A DNA stretch of 64,000 nucleotides from Paenibacillus castaneae (GTDB lineage Bacteria; Bacillota; Bacilli; Paenibacillales; Paenibacillaceae). The notes below the pieces were generated by a model. It saw only the letters and a program-made list of their open reading frames with translations, searched no databases and was not told where the DNA came from. The stretch is taken from contig NZ_KZ614144.1 of assembly GCF_002884445.1 (NCBI RefSeq), positions 2,556,290 through 2,620,289 of the forward strand, given 5' to 3'. Of the stretch, positions 34,947 to 43,763 are shown in pieces (position 1 is the stretch's first letter; every line of letters starts with the position of its first letter). A program made the position numbers and the translations under genes.

Positions 34947-36278
34947 ATGTACCTGCATGGAACTAGTAAAATTAACACGAATGGACATTTAGAAATTGGA
35001 GGCTGCGATGTAGCTGATTTGGCAAGCCAATTTGGCACGCCGCTATATATTGTGGACGAAGCACTTGTACGTAAGCGTGCAAGCGAGTACGTAGAAGCTT
35101 TTAAAGCATCTGGACTTAAGTTTCAGGTTGCTTATGCAAGTAAAGCCTTTAGTGTAATGGCGATGTGTGCCATCGCTGAGCAAGAAGGCCTATCGCTTGA
35201 TGTTGTATCCGACGGAGAGCTTTATACCGCTATGCAAGCGGGTTTCCCGGTAGAACGTATTCATTTCCATGGCAACAACAAGACTCCTGACGAAATCAAC
35301 ATGGCGCTTGATGCAGGCATCGGCTGCTTCGTTGTTGACAATTTCATGGAGCTTCAGCTTCTGAATGCGTTAGCTGGCGACAAAGGCAAGAAAGTGAACA
35401 TACTTCTTCGTATTACGCCTGGCGTAGAAGCACATACACATGACTACATTTCAACTGGCCAAACCGATTCGAAGTTTGGTTTCGATCTTGGCAACGGGTC
35501 CGCTAAGCAAGCCGTTCAAGCAGCTCTAGCTTTGCCTAACTTGATTACTTTAGGCGTGCATTCCCATATCGGCTCCCAAATCTTCGAGGTTGAGGGCTTC
35601 CGCATGGCCGTTGACAAAGTTGCTGAGTTTGCAGTTTCGATCCGCAACGAGCTTGGGTATGCATTCAAAGTCATCAATCTTGGCGGAGGCTTTGGCATTC
35701 GCTATGTAGAGGGCGACACGCCGCTTCCAATCAGCGAATATGTTGCTGCGATTACTGGTGCAATCATTTCGAATTTCACAAATGCTGAATACCCGCTACC
35801 TGAAATTTGGGTTGAGCCGGGCCGGAGCATGGTTGGTGACGCGGGTACGACATTGTATACCGTTGGTACAAGCAAAGAAATTCCTGGCGTACGCAAATAC
35901 ATTGCTGTTGACGGCGGAATGACGGACAACCCTCGTCCAGCGCTTTACCAATCCGAATACGAAGCGGTGCTTGCTAACCGTGCGAATGATCCAATAGAAG
36001 AAACGGTATCCATTGCTGGCAAATGCTGCGAAAGCGGAGATATGCTCATTTGGGATTTGGAATTGCCTAAAGCGGAATCAGGCGATTTGCTTGCTGTTTT
36101 TTGTACAGGTGCTTATAATTATGCCATGGCGAGCAACTATAACCGCATCCGTCGTCCGGCTGTCGTATTTGTTAAAGATGGTCAAGCAGACCTTGCTGTT
36201 AAACGCGAATCGCTTGAAAATATTGTATGTAATGACGTTATTCCGGCAAGACTTCAAAAATCCCCCCTTGCGAAATAA
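34947..36278 (+). CDS. lysA: Diaminopimelate decarboxylase
   Basis: 443-residue PLP enzyme that makes L-lysine from meso-diaminopimelate. PLP Schiff-base Lys66 in AYASKAFS, PLP-phosphate glycine motif NLGGGFGIRY, HSHIGSQI, and the C-terminal catalytic GKCCESGD with active-site Cys. Fold-type III barrel plus beta domain, full length. Like B. subtilis it follows the spoVA operon. A 7-bp hairpin (CTATCTG/CAGATAG) sits just before its ribosome site. Confidence 0.97.
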   Translation: MYLHGTSKINTNGHLEIGGCDVADLASQFGTPLYIVDEALVRKRASEYVEAFKASGLKFQVAYASKAFSVMAMCAIAEQEGLSLDVVSDGELYTAMQAGFPVERIHFHGNNKTPDEINMALDAGIGCFVVDNFMELQLLNALAGDKGKKVNILLRITPGVEAHTHDYISTGQTDSKFGFDLGNGSAKQAVQAALALPNLITLGVHSHIGSQIFEVEGFRMAVDKVAEFAVSIRNELGYAFKVINLGGGFGIRYVEGDTPLPISEYVAAITGAIISNFTNAEYPLPEIWVEPGRSMVGDAGTTLYTVGTSKEIPGVRKYIAVDGGMTDNPRPALYQSEYEAVLANRANDPIEETVSIAGKCCESGDMLIWDLELPKAESGDLLAVFCTGAYNYAMASNYNRIRRPAVVFVKDGQADLAVKRESLENIVCNDVIPARLQKSPLAK

Positions 36279-36331
36279 GGGCGATATTGGTAACGTAGTG
36301 TTATTCGGATAAAAGAAAGGTAGATGCAGCA

Positions 36332-36763
36332 ATGGCAAAACAAGCAAAAATCACACTAGCAAACGGCGGAGAAGTCGTAATCGATTTATTTGATCAAGAC
36401 GCGCCGAACACAGTAGCAAACTTCGAGAAGCTTGCTAACGAAGGTTTTTATAACGGCCTAACATTCCACCGTGTTATTCCTGGCTTCGTCGCACAAGGCG
36501 GCTGCCCGAACGGTACTGGTACAGGCGGTCCTGGTTATCAAATCAATTGTGAAATCAACCCTAACAAGCATGAGCGCGGATCACTAGCGATGGCACATGC
36601 TGGCCGCAATACAGGCGGAAGCCAATTCTATATCGGCTATGCACCACAGCCGCATTTGGATGGCGCTCATACCGTTTTTGGCAAAGTGTCGAAGGGTATG
36701 GAGTTTGTTGATGCTTTTAAAGGCGGAGACAAAATGGAAAAGGTTGAAGTAGAAACGATTTAA
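36332..36763 (+). CDS. ppiB: Cyclophilin-type peptidyl-prolyl isomerase
   Basis: 143-residue cyclophilin. Active-site [13 protein letters not shown] (catalytic Arg in FHR), the [11 protein letters not shown] loop and [15 protein letters not shown] are present; the usual final Trp residue region is short. No signal peptide, so cytosolic. AAAGAAAGG lies upstream. Followed by the FMN riboswitch. Confidence 0.95.
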   Translation: MAKQAKITLANGGEVVIDLFDQDAPNTVANFEKLANEGFYNGLTFHRVIPGFVAQGGCPNGTGTGGPGYQINCEINPNKHERGSLAMAHAGRNTGGSQFYIGYAPQPHLDGAHTVFGKVSKGMEFVDAFKGGDKMEKVEVETI

Positions 36764-36801
36764 TGTTAAGATACTAACTATAATTATGTAAGTGCAGCTT
36801 T

Positions 36802-37003
36802 CCTTCGGGGTAGGTGAAATTCCTAACCGGCGGTGATCGAGTAGTGCAGGGAGGATCGGACATCCGAATTTCCTGCATTTCTCGTCAGTCCGTGACCCGG
36901 TCTAATTGATTTCTTACAGCCATGAGCAAATAGAAATCTTTTGGAACGGTGGACCTGGTGTAACTCCGGGACCGACAGTACAGTCTGGATGGGAGAAGGA
37001 GAT
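36802..37003 (+). ncRNA. FMN riboswitch (RFN element)
   Basis: Conserved RFN blocks in order: CTTCGGGGTAGGTGAAATTC, CCTAACCGGCGGTGATCG, AGTCCGTGACCCG, TGGACCTGGTGTAACTCCGG, GACCGACAGTACAGTCTGGA and the closing GGGAGAAGGA. It senses FMN and controls the riboflavin operon. The distance to the terminator-like hairpin is about 180 nt, longer than usual, and contains two further hairpins. Confidence 0.96.
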
Positions 37004-37130
37004 GCTTCGACAGCTATTATATTCATGCTTATTTGTATGTGTTTTATTTCACATGCGTAATAGGCTTGTTTCTTTAGCGTATTTTACAAACCGTCACTGC
37101 AGTATTTAGGCAGTGTAAGCGATCGGCTCC

Positions 37131-37159
37131 TAAAGCCGACAACGTTGATCGGTTTTGTC
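37131..37159 (+). terminator. First terminator-like hairpin in the RFN expression platform
   Basis: AAAGCCGA pairs with TCGGTTTT (one G-U) around CAACGTTGA, ending in T residues. May be an alternative terminator or part of the antiterminator exchange. Confidence 0.45.
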
Positions 37160-37183
37160 GTAGTTCTCGAACAATTCTTTCAT

Positions 37184-37221
37184 CACCCCTTTCGGTAAGC
37201 ATGCCGATAGGGGTGTTTTTG
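37184..37221 (+). terminator. RFN terminator whose 3' arm contains the ribD ribosome site
   Basis: CACCCCT (37184-37190) pairs with AGGGGTG (37209-37215), with inner TCGG/CCGA, followed by TTTTT. AGGGGTG is also the Shine-Dalgarno for the GTG start at 37225, so the hairpin can block both transcription and translation. Confidence 0.75.
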
Positions 37222-37224
37222 TTT

Positions 37225-38328
37225 GTGGACATTTTAAATGATGAGTATTATATGGGCCTTGCTTTAGAAATGGCATCCAAAGCATCTGGGCAAACAGGCA
37301 TCAATCCTGTCGTTGGTTGTGTAGTTGTGAAGGATGGACGCATTATTGGTATAGGGACGCATCTGAAGCGGGGAACTGGCCATGCAGAGGTTCATGCTCT
37401 GCAAATGGCTGGTGAGGAAGCGGAAGGCGCTACCGTATACGTAACGCTGGAGCCATGCAGTCACTTCGGCAAAACGCCTCCATGCAGTGAGCGAATCATT
37501 GCAGCGAAAGCGTCAAGAGTGGTAGTTGCCAGCACGGATCCGAATCCGCAGGTTTCAGGGAGCGGTATTGCAAGGCTGCGTGAAGAGGGAATCGATGTAA
37601 CGGTCGGTGTTCTTGAACAGCGTTCGCAGCAAATGAATGAAAAATTCAATAAGTATATAACGACCAAGCTTCCGTTCGTCACTTTAAAAACAGCGAGTAC
37701 GCTGGACGGAAAGATTGCATCTCGAACCGGCGATAGCCGATGGGTCACCGGTACTGAGGCTCGTGAGCAGGTACACACGCTGCGGCATCAGCATGAGGCG
37801 ATTATGGTCGGTATCGGAACGGTGTTGGCGGATGATCCATTATTGAATACACGAGCCGATGTTCCGGCTATCGATCCAGTTCGAATTATTGTTGATTCAT
37901 CGCTTCAATTGCCTTTAAGTGCCAGAGTAGTAACCGACCGATCCATTAGGACGATCGTATTGACATCGGGCCGAGCAGCGACTGATAAACGTCTAGCTTT
38001 AGAAGCTGCAGGGGTGGAGGTCGTCGCGTGCGGCACTGGCGAGAAGGTAGACTTAATAGAAGCGATGCAGAAGCTCGGAGAGCTTGAAATCAGCTCCATT
38101 CTGCTCGAAGGCGGCGGTCAATTAAACGGTGCGATGCTGGAGGCAGGTCTTATCGATAAAATCATACTTTACTACGCAGCGAAAATTATCGGCGGAAACG
38201 AAGCACCCGGTACATTCACCTTTGCGGGGATCGAGAAGATGGCAGACGCCATCCAGCTCGACCGCGTGAACGTAGAAATGGCAGGCGAGGATATTTGCGT
38301 ATCCGGCTACCCCGTCTACAATAATTAA
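37225..38328 (+). CDS. ribD: Riboflavin biosynthesis deaminase/reductase RibD
   Basis: 367 residues, two domains. The N-terminal deaminase has zinc ligands HAE (53-55) and PCSHFGKTPPC (Cys78, Cys87). The C-terminal reductase (from about 150) has LKTASTLDGKIASRTGDSRWVTG and ILLEGGGQLNGAML. It catalyses the second and third steps from GTP to riboflavin. GTG at 37225 (MDILNDEYYM) is chosen from the AGGGGTG site; the in-frame ATG at 37201 lies in the terminator loop and has no ribosome site. Confidence 0.94.
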   Translation: MDILNDEYYMGLALEMASKASGQTGINPVVGCVVVKDGRIIGIGTHLKRGTGHAEVHALQMAGEEAEGATVYVTLEPCSHFGKTPPCSERIIAAKASRVVVASTDPNPQVSGSGIARLREEGIDVTVGVLEQRSQQMNEKFNKYITTKLPFVTLKTASTLDGKIASRTGDSRWVTGTEAREQVHTLRHQHEAIMVGIGTVLADDPLLNTRADVPAIDPVRIIVDSSLQLPLSARVVTDRSIRTIVLTSGRAATDKRLALEAAGVEVVACGTGEKVDLIEAMQKLGELEISSILLEGGGQLNGAMLEAGLIDKIILYYAAKIIGGNEAPGTFTFAGIEKMADAIQLDRVNVEMAGEDICVSGYPVYNN

Positions 38329-38337
38329 AGCTGCTGC

Positions 38338-38480
38338 GGGTTTGAGTGTACAGCAAACCTAAGCTTATGCTTACGAAGTGGGTTTGCATTCGCAAACCCT
38401 AGGCTTATGCTTACGAAGTGGGTTTGTTTCACAAACCCTAAGCTAATGCTTACGAAGTGGGTTTGCATTCGCAAACCCTT
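38338..38480 (+). repeat. Three-and-a-half tandem hairpin repeats between ribD and ribE
   Basis: A 39-40-nt unit (core ATGCTTACGAAGTGGGTTTG) occurs three times, each with a stem GGGTTTGN/NCAAACCC at 38380-38399, 38420-38438 and 38459-38478. A partial copy lies at 38338-38360. Copy 2 has T-A where copies 1 and 3 have C-G, so pairing is kept. The last repeat ends just before the ribE TAGGAGG site. Confidence 0.85.
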
Positions 38481-38493
38481 TAGGAGGAAGCTC

Positions 38494-39153
38494 ATGTTTA
38501 CCGGATTAGTTGAAGAAGTGGGAAAGATGAAAGGGATAACGAAGCAAGGTGAGGCAATGCACATCATCGTAGGGGCAACCCATGTAACAGAGGGTGTTAT
38601 GCTTGGCGACAGTATATCCGTTAATGGCGTGTGTTTAACGGTTACGTCATTTGACCGAGCCTCGTTTGCGGCTGATATCATGCCGGAAACGTATCGTAAA
38701 TCCAGCCTCCACGAGCTGCGTCCCGGTGATCAAGTGAATTTGGAACGTGCGATGCAGGCGGGGGCGCGATTTGGCGGGCATATCGTGCAGGGGCATGTAG
38801 ACGGTACTGGACAAATAGTAACTCGAGAAACAGATGCCAACTCCGTTGTCTATACAATTCAAATCAATGATTCAGATTTGTTGCGCTATGTGATTCCGAA
38901 GGGCTCTATCACCATAGACGGCATCAGTTTAACCGTAATCGACACATCAGCAAATACATTATCTGTCTCCATAATCCCGCATACGCTTAGCCAAACTGCT
39001 TTGCAGTATAAGCATGCAGGCGATAATGTAAATATTGAATGTGATGTCATTGGCAAATATGTCGATCACCTGCTGCATTACAAGCAGCCGGAATCAGCAG
39101 CTCCAAAATCCAAGCTAACCACTGCATTCCTAATGGAAAATGGATTTCTTTAA
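38494..39153 (+). CDS. ribE: Riboflavin synthase alpha chain
   Basis: 219 residues made of two repeated lumazine-binding barrels: MFTGLVEEVG...SVNGVCLTV...FGGHIVQGHVDGTG and the second SITIDGISLTV. It dismutates two 6,7-dimethyl-8-ribityllumazine molecules to riboflavin. ATG at 38494 follows TTTAGGAGGAAG and gives the invariant MFTGL start; upstream in-frame codons fall within the hairpin repeats. Confidence 0.95.
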   Translation: MFTGLVEEVGKMKGITKQGEAMHIIVGATHVTEGVMLGDSISVNGVCLTVTSFDRASFAADIMPETYRKSSLHELRPGDQVNLERAMQAGARFGGHIVQGHVDGTGQIVTRETDANSVVYTIQINDSDLLRYVIPKGSITIDGISLTVIDTSANTLSVSIIPHTLSQTALQYKHAGDNVNIECDVIGKYVDHLLHYKQPESAAPKSKLTTAFLMENGFL

Positions 39154-39393
39154 AATATCGTCCAATCAATTAATCCATTTGTAAAAGAAACAAGAGACTA
39201 ACTAACTTTTAATATCAAATACTGAAACTAATTATGATAATCACAATTGATTATTAGAAACAGTATCATTATTTGAAACTAAAACCTGATAAACAAACCA
39301 AATGAGTCACCAAACACCCAATTAACGTCATTAGCTGAAACTAAAGCATAAATAAATCAGTTAAACACACCATTAATTGCAAATAATGAAACT
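39154..39393. repeat. AT-rich region with regularly spaced TGAAACTA motifs
   Basis: No gene. TGAAACTA begins at 39223, 39274, 39336 and 39387, at spacings of 51, 62 and 51 nt, with a relative TAGAAACAG near 39255. The region is far more AT-rich than its neighbours. No known element recognised. Confidence 0.55.
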
Positions 39394-39589
39394 AACCAAT
39401 CTAGTTCTAAAAGTTAGCGTGTCCGACAGGACGAAAGCGAGCCATAAGCAAATGTAGATAAAGAGTGCATTGTTTGGTCAAGGTTAGTCCAACAAACCAA
39501 TCTAGTTCTAAAAGTTAGCGTGTCCGACAGGACGAAAGCGAGCCATAAGCAAACGTAGATAAAGAGTGCATTGTATGGTCAAGGTTAGT
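39394..39589. repeat. 95-nt tandem duplication
   Basis: 39394-39488 and 39495-39589 are identical except at two positions. Each carries the CGTGTCCGACAGGACGAAAG block that is also related to 21676-21699 upstream of spoIIM. Confidence 0.9.
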
Positions 39590-39599
39590 TCAGTTGCAG

Positions 39600-39662
39600 G
39601 AGTCCAGAGGACGCAGTCCTTGGGGCCCTCCCTTGGAAGGGAGGGTTTGGGTGGGTTCGAAA
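39600..39662. repeat. Dispersed structured repeat (copy 2)
   Basis: 63 nt from GAGTCC to TCGAAA, about two-thirds identical to 21751-21813. It folds as a CC-GAGGAC/GTCCT-GG stem and a perfect 7-bp CCCTCCC/GGGAGGG hairpin with loop TTGGAA. Confidence 0.7.
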
Positions 39663-39810
39663 GCCTTTAAGGATTGGTAATGGGTCCTTTGAAGGTCCGT
39701 TAGAAGCCTTTAAGGATTGGTAATGGGTCCTTTGAAGGTCCGGTAGAAGCCTTTCAAGGTTTGGTTAGGCCTTTCAAGGTTTGGTTAAGCCTTTCAAAGG
39801 TTGGTTAACC
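39661..39810. repeat. 43-nt x2 and 20-nt x3 tandem repeats
   Basis: 39661-39703 and 39704-39746 differ at one base (core AGCCTTTAAGGATTGGTAAT). They are followed by three exact-period 20-mers (CTTTCAAGGTTTGGTTAGGC type) at 39751-39810. No coding potential. Confidence 0.9.
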
Positions 39811-39893
39811 CTTGCTAGGGCCAGGGTAGGAGCCTTAGTATGGTTGGTTGCTTTATGTGTAAGGTTGGTTGTTACAAAGGAGGGAATTCCCAT

Positions 39894-41129
39894 ATGAGCC
39901 ATACAGAAGACTATACATTTGATTCAATCGAAGAGGCGTTAAATGACCTAAAGCAAGGTAAGCCGGTTATCGTAGTAGATGATGAGGATCGCGAGAATGA
40001 GGGAGATCTGATCGCGCTGGCGGACAAAACAACGCCGGAAATTATTAATTTCATGATATCGGAGGCGCGGGGACTGGTGTGCGTTCCAATCACACAGGAG
40101 AGAGCAGAGGAGCTTGAATTGCCTCCCATGGTCGCACGCAATACCGATTATCATGGTACAGCTTTTACGGTGTCCGTCGATTACGTAGAGACTACAACAG
40201 GAATCTCGGCCTTCGAACGCTCGCAAACGGTTAAAGCGCTAATTAATCCGACAACCAAAGCAGCTGATTTCCGCAGACCAGGCCATATATTTCCTCTGAT
40301 TGCCAAATCCGGAGGCGTGCTTCGTCGCGCTGGACATACAGAGGCGGCAATCGATCTAGCGATCATGTGCGGCTCGGAGCCGGCTGGTGCCATTTGTGAA
40401 ATTATTAATGAAGATGGCACGATGGCTCGTTTGCCTGATTTAATAGCTTTTAAAGAGAAGCATAATTTGAAGCTTATTACGATCCAGAAGCTGATTGAAT
40501 ACCGCAATGATAAGGAAAAGCTAGTTGAACGAGCGGTAGAGGCGAAGCTTCCGACGGATTACGGTACTTTTCGGGCAATTGCATATACAAATGTGATCGA
40601 TAATAAAGAGCATGTTGCGCTCGTAAAGGGCGAGATTGATCCGGATAGTAATATACTTGTTCGCGTCCACTCGGAATGTCTAACAGGCGACGTATTCCAT
40701 TCGCATCGCTGCGACTGCGGACCACAGCTGGAAGCAGCTTTGAAGCAGATTGACGAAGCAGGCAGCGGTGTGCTGCTCTATATGCGCCAAGAGGGCAGAG
40801 GCATTGGTTTGATTAATAAATTAAAAGCTTATGTGCTTCAAGAAGAGGGCCTTGATACAGTCGATGCAAATTTAAAGCTTGGCTTTCCGGCTGATTTGCG
40901 CGATTATGGTATAGGCGCACAAATATTGAAAGACCTTGGCGTTCGCAAAATGCGTTTGCTGACAAACAATCCCCGCAAAATTAAAGGGCTTGAAGGCTAC
41001 GGATTAGAGGTTGTTGAGCGGGTTCCCATTCAGATGGAAGCGAAGGTAGATAACAACAGCTATTTACGCACAAAAAAATCCAAGCTCGGACATTTATTGC
41101 GCTTTGAAGATACAGACTATACAATTTAA
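39894..41129 (+). CDS. ribBA: Bifunctional DHBP synthase / GTP cyclohydrolase II
   Basis: 411 residues. The N-terminal 200 are 3,4-dihydroxy-2-butanone-4-phosphate synthase ([11 protein letters not shown] acidic metal loop, [12 protein letters not shown]). The C-terminal half is GTP cyclohydrolase II, with zinc Cys in [18 protein letters not shown] and catalytic [11 protein letters not shown]. It starts both branches of riboflavin synthesis. ATG at 39894 follows AAAGGAGGGAA. It is separated from ribE by about 740 nt of repeats, so expression may need readthrough or its own promoter. Confidence 0.96.
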   Translation: MSHTEDYTFDSIEEALNDLKQGKPVIVVDDEDRENEGDLIALADKTTPEIINFMISEARGLVCVPITQERAEELELPPMVARNTDYHGTAFTVSVDYVETTTGISAFERSQTVKALINPTTKAADFRRPGHIFPLIAKSGGVLRRAGHTEAAIDLAIMCGSEPAGAICEIINEDGTMARLPDLIAFKEKHNLKLITIQKLIEYRNDKEKLVERAVEAKLPTDYGTFRAIAYTNVIDNKEHVALVKGEIDPDSNILVRVHSECLTGDVFHSHRCDCGPQLEAALKQIDEAGSGVLLYMRQEGRGIGLINKLKAYVLQEEGLDTVDANLKLGFPADLRDYGIGAQILKDLGVRKMRLLTNNPRKIKGLEGYGLEVVERVPIQMEAKVDNNSYLRTKKSKLGHLLRFEDTDYTI

Positions 41130-41150
41130 GAAATGAAAGGATGATTATAA

Positions 41151-41621
41151 ATGGCACGTGTTTACGAGGGACATTTAGTATCGGAAGGTTTAAAATATGG
41201 AGTAGTAGTAGGACGGTTTAACGAGTTTATTTCAAGCAAGCTTCTAGGCGGAGCGCTTGATGCTTTCAAACGTCATGGCGCACAAGACGAGGATGTGGAA
41301 GTGGCTTGGGTACCAGGCGCTTTTGAAATTCCTTTGATCGCGCAAAAAATGGCAGAAAGCGGCAAGTATGATGCTGTTATTACGCTAGGCGCTGTTATTC
41401 GAGGATCAACGCCGCACTTTGATTATGTGTGCAACGAGGCAGCTAAGGGTGTATCTGCAATCGCATTAAAAACAGGCATTCCAACCATATTTGGTGTATT
41501 GACTGTCGACTCTATTGAGCAAGCCATTGAACGTGCGGGCACTAAAGCAGGAAACAAAGGCTATGAAGCTGCTACCAGCGCAATTGAAATGGCGAATTTA
41601 ACGAAACAATTGCAAGGTTAA
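41151..41621 (+). CDS. ribH: 6,7-dimethyl-8-ribityllumazine synthase
   Basis: 156-residue lumazine synthase that forms icosahedral shells. Motifs: GRFNEFIS substrate loop, [26 protein letters not shown] with catalytic His, and PTIFGVLT. It makes the substrate for RibE. Closely follows ribBA with a GAAAGGATG site. Confidence 0.97.
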   Translation: MARVYEGHLVSEGLKYGVVVGRFNEFISSKLLGGALDAFKRHGAQDEDVEVAWVPGAFEIPLIAQKMAESGKYDAVITLGAVIRGSTPHFDYVCNEAAKGVSAIALKTGIPTIFGVLTVDSIEQAIERAGTKAGNKGYEAATSAIEMANLTKQLQG

Positions 41622-41655
41622 GCAGGAAAGCTCATCTAGGCGGGAGGAAAAAGGC

Positions 41656-42435
41656 GTGTCTGTGCTTTACAAGCTGGATTCTTTTGAGGGGCCTCTTGAT
41701 CTATTGCTGCATTTGATCGACAAAGCCGAAATTGATATCCATGAAATATCGATCAGCGAGATTACAATTCAATATATGGAATACTTGCATGCTATGAAAG
41801 AGCTGGAGCTTGAGGTTACTAGCGAGTTCCTAGTCATGGCGGCTACCTTGTTGGCGATAAAGAGCAAGCAGTTGCTTCCGAAGCCTCCCGTATTTGAGGA
41901 AGATTACGATGATTGGGTAGAAGACGAGTTAGATCCGAGGGATGAGCTCATACAGAAGCTCATGGAATACCGCAAATTCAAACAAATTGCTGAACAGCTG
42001 CGCGAGAAGGAATTCGAGCGCAGCCTCATTTATTCTCGCGAGCCTGAGGATATGACTCCTTTCATGAAGGAAGAGAAGGTAAATCCAGTTGAGGGATTGC
42101 ATTTAGCAGATTTAATTTCGGCTTTCCAAAAGGCGCTTCGGCGTGCCTCAAGAAGAAATATTGTGGCCACCGTTCAGCGTGATGAAATTTCGGTGAAGGA
42201 CCGCATTCGCGATATTGTGGAAGTGCTGAAACAATTTGAAACAGTTCGATTCTCACGGTTAATTCGTGAGAATATGGATAGGCACGAGGTTGTCGTTACT
42301 TTTCTGGCGATTCTGGAGCTTATGAAGATGAAGCATATTCGCTGCTTCCAGAATCATTTGTTTGAAGACATCGTCATTCATTGGAAAGGGGATTCTTCGG
42401 AAAGTGGATTATCAGAAATTGAAGACGATTATTGA
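41656..42435 (+). CDS. scpA: Segregation and condensation protein A
   Basis: 259-residue kleisin that bridges SMC heads, with N-terminal helices (FEGPLDLLLHLIDKAEIDIHEISI) and a C-terminal winged helix (VVTFLAILELMKMKHIRCFQ). It loads and tethers the SMC condensin on the chromosome. GTG start with GGGAGGAAAA upstream. Overlaps scpB. Confidence 0.95.
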   Translation: MSVLYKLDSFEGPLDLLLHLIDKAEIDIHEISISEITIQYMEYLHAMKELELEVTSEFLVMAATLLAIKSKQLLPKPPVFEEDYDDWVEDELDPRDELIQKLMEYRKFKQIAEQLREKEFERSLIYSREPEDMTPFMKEEKVNPVEGLHLADLISAFQKALRRASRRNIVATVQRDEISVKDRIRDIVEVLKQFETVRFSRLIRENMDRHEVVVTFLAILELMKMKHIRCFQNHLFEDIVIHWKGDSSESGLSEIEDDY

Positions 42436-43006
42436 GGGATTGCTATTCATGGCAGGTGACGAGGGCCTTACCAAGCGTCAGCTTGCCGATATTTTAGAAT
42501 TGGATGCCGACCTTGCATCCGATTTAGTTTATGATTTGCAGCGTGATTTGGAACGGGAAGGCCGTGGCGTTCAAATTTCAGAGGTAGCAGCTTCTTATAG
42601 ACTTACCACCCATCCGGAGCATGCGCCTTATTTTGAGCGAATGGCTTACACGCCGACACGCTCTCAGCTCTCTCAGGCAGCGCTAGAAACATTGTCCATT
42701 GTCGCTTATCGCCAACCGATTACAAGAATAATAATCGAAGAGATTCGTGGAGTGAAGAGCGATAGAGCGATTCAGTCGCTTGTATCGAAGGACCTGATCG
42801 AAGAGGTAGGACGTGCTGATGCGATCGGTAGGCCTATCTTATACGGAACGACGAAATCATTTTTAGATTATTTTGGTTTGCCATCTATAAAAGAACTGCC
42901 TGAGCCGGGTAACGTCGACTTGGAAGATGCGCTTGAAGAACAAACGCAGCTGCTATTCGAGCGGCTTGAGAATCAGCAAATGACAATTGATGAAATTAAG
43001 GAATGA
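42404..43006 (+). CDS. scpB: Segregation and condensation protein B
   Basis: About 200 residues, tandem winged helices of ScpB (IIEGLLFMAGDEGLTKRQLA start, LSQAALETLSIVAYRQPITR, IRGVKSDRAIQSLVSKDLI). It binds ScpA as a dimer. GTG at 42404 is chosen as it gives the usual N-terminus; the AAAGGGG site is about 12 nt upstream, a little far. It overlaps scpA by 32 nt. Confidence 0.93.
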   Translation: MDYQKLKTIIEGLLFMAGDEGLTKRQLADILELDADLASDLVYDLQRDLEREGRGVQISEVAASYRLTTHPEHAPYFERMAYTPTRSQLSQAALETLSIVAYRQPITRIIIEEIRGVKSDRAIQSLVSKDLIEEVGRADAIGRPILYGTTKSFLDYFGLPSIKELPEPGNVDLEDALEEQTQLLFERLENQQMTIDEIKE

Positions 43007-43064
43007 GATTTGACCGCCGGGTCATACTATATTCAACCCATATTAGGGAAACGGAGGAAGCATT

Positions 43065-43763
43065 GTGATGCTTGGTCACCCTTACGGTTGGATAACGGCG
43101 GCAGGTCTCTTTTTTTTGGTCATTTTTGCAATTGCGCTTATCCTTAGCTCTCATGTTGTCATCATTGGGAATTTTCGGCGAGAAGAACAAAATGATGATG
43201 CCCAAATTAGTATTAAGGCTTTATATGGGATGATAAAATACCACTATAAAGTGCCAGCCATCCACTTCACCGGTTCGACTTTGCAGCTAAAGGAGCAGAT
43301 TTCTTCGATTAGTGCCGGAATGGATTCTTCTGAGCAAAATGACAATGAGATTGATGCGGATAAGGTTGCTAAAGGAATCGACAAAATGAAGCAGGTACTG
43401 CAGCTGACAAAAAATTTAATGGGTTGGGTTAGGCAAACGTTGACTAAGGTGAGCATTATTGAGTGGAAATGGTCTACCTCGGTTGGCACTGGCGATGCGA
43501 TGTGGACAGCGATGGCAACTGGTCTGGTATGGTCTGTGCAAACATCGGTTCTAGGCGTTTTATCTCAAATGGTCAAGCTAAAGGCAGAACCCCAAATGAG
43601 TGTGGAACCCATTTATCAGCAGCCTGCTTTTACTACAGAGTGGACATGCATAGCTCAAATCCGCTTCGGTTATGCTATTCTTGCCGGACTTCAACTATTA
43701 GTTCGCAGGAAGAAAGGGAAAGGAGGCGTCAAGGCATGGCAGAACATCCTATTCAAGGCTTAA
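43065..43763 (+). CDS. ytfI: Membrane protein of DUF2953 (YtfI-like)
   Basis: 232 residues: an N-terminal membrane segment (about 8-30), a variable Glu/Asp-rich middle and a conserved C-terminal part (GTGDAMWTAMATGLVWSVQTSVLG) typical of DUF2953. As in Bacillus it precedes ytfJ, which it overlaps by 28 nt. Expected to be sporulation-related from this pairing. GTG at 43065 with ACGGAGGAAG; the ATG one codon later is also possible. Confidence 0.85.
   Translation: MMLGHPYGWITAAGLFFLVIFAIALILSSHVVIIGNFRREEQNDDAQISIKALYGMIKYHYKVPAIHFTGSTLQLKEQISSISAGMDSSEQNDNEIDADKVAKGIDKMKQVLQLTKNLMGWVRQTLTKVSIIEWKWSTSVGTGDAMWTAMATGLVWSVQTSVLGVLSQMVKLKAEPQMSVEPIYQQPAFTTEWTCIAQIRFGYAILAGLQLLVRRKKGKGGVKAWQNILFKA

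Noticed and set aside
37201..37227. ATG at 37201 as the start of ribD
   Set aside because: It lies in the loop of the terminator hairpin and has no ribosome site; GTG 37225 has AGGGGTG correctly placed.
38360..38480. Regular 39-40-nt repeats that could suggest a CRISPR array
   Set aside because: The units are directly adjacent without unique spacers, only three copies occur, and no cas genes are present.
39222..39256. TGATAATC...GATTATTA inverted repeat resembling a Fur box
   Set aside because: The half-sites are 6 nt apart with a mismatch, unlike the TGATAAT-N-ATTATCA layout, and it is about 640 nt from the nearest start.
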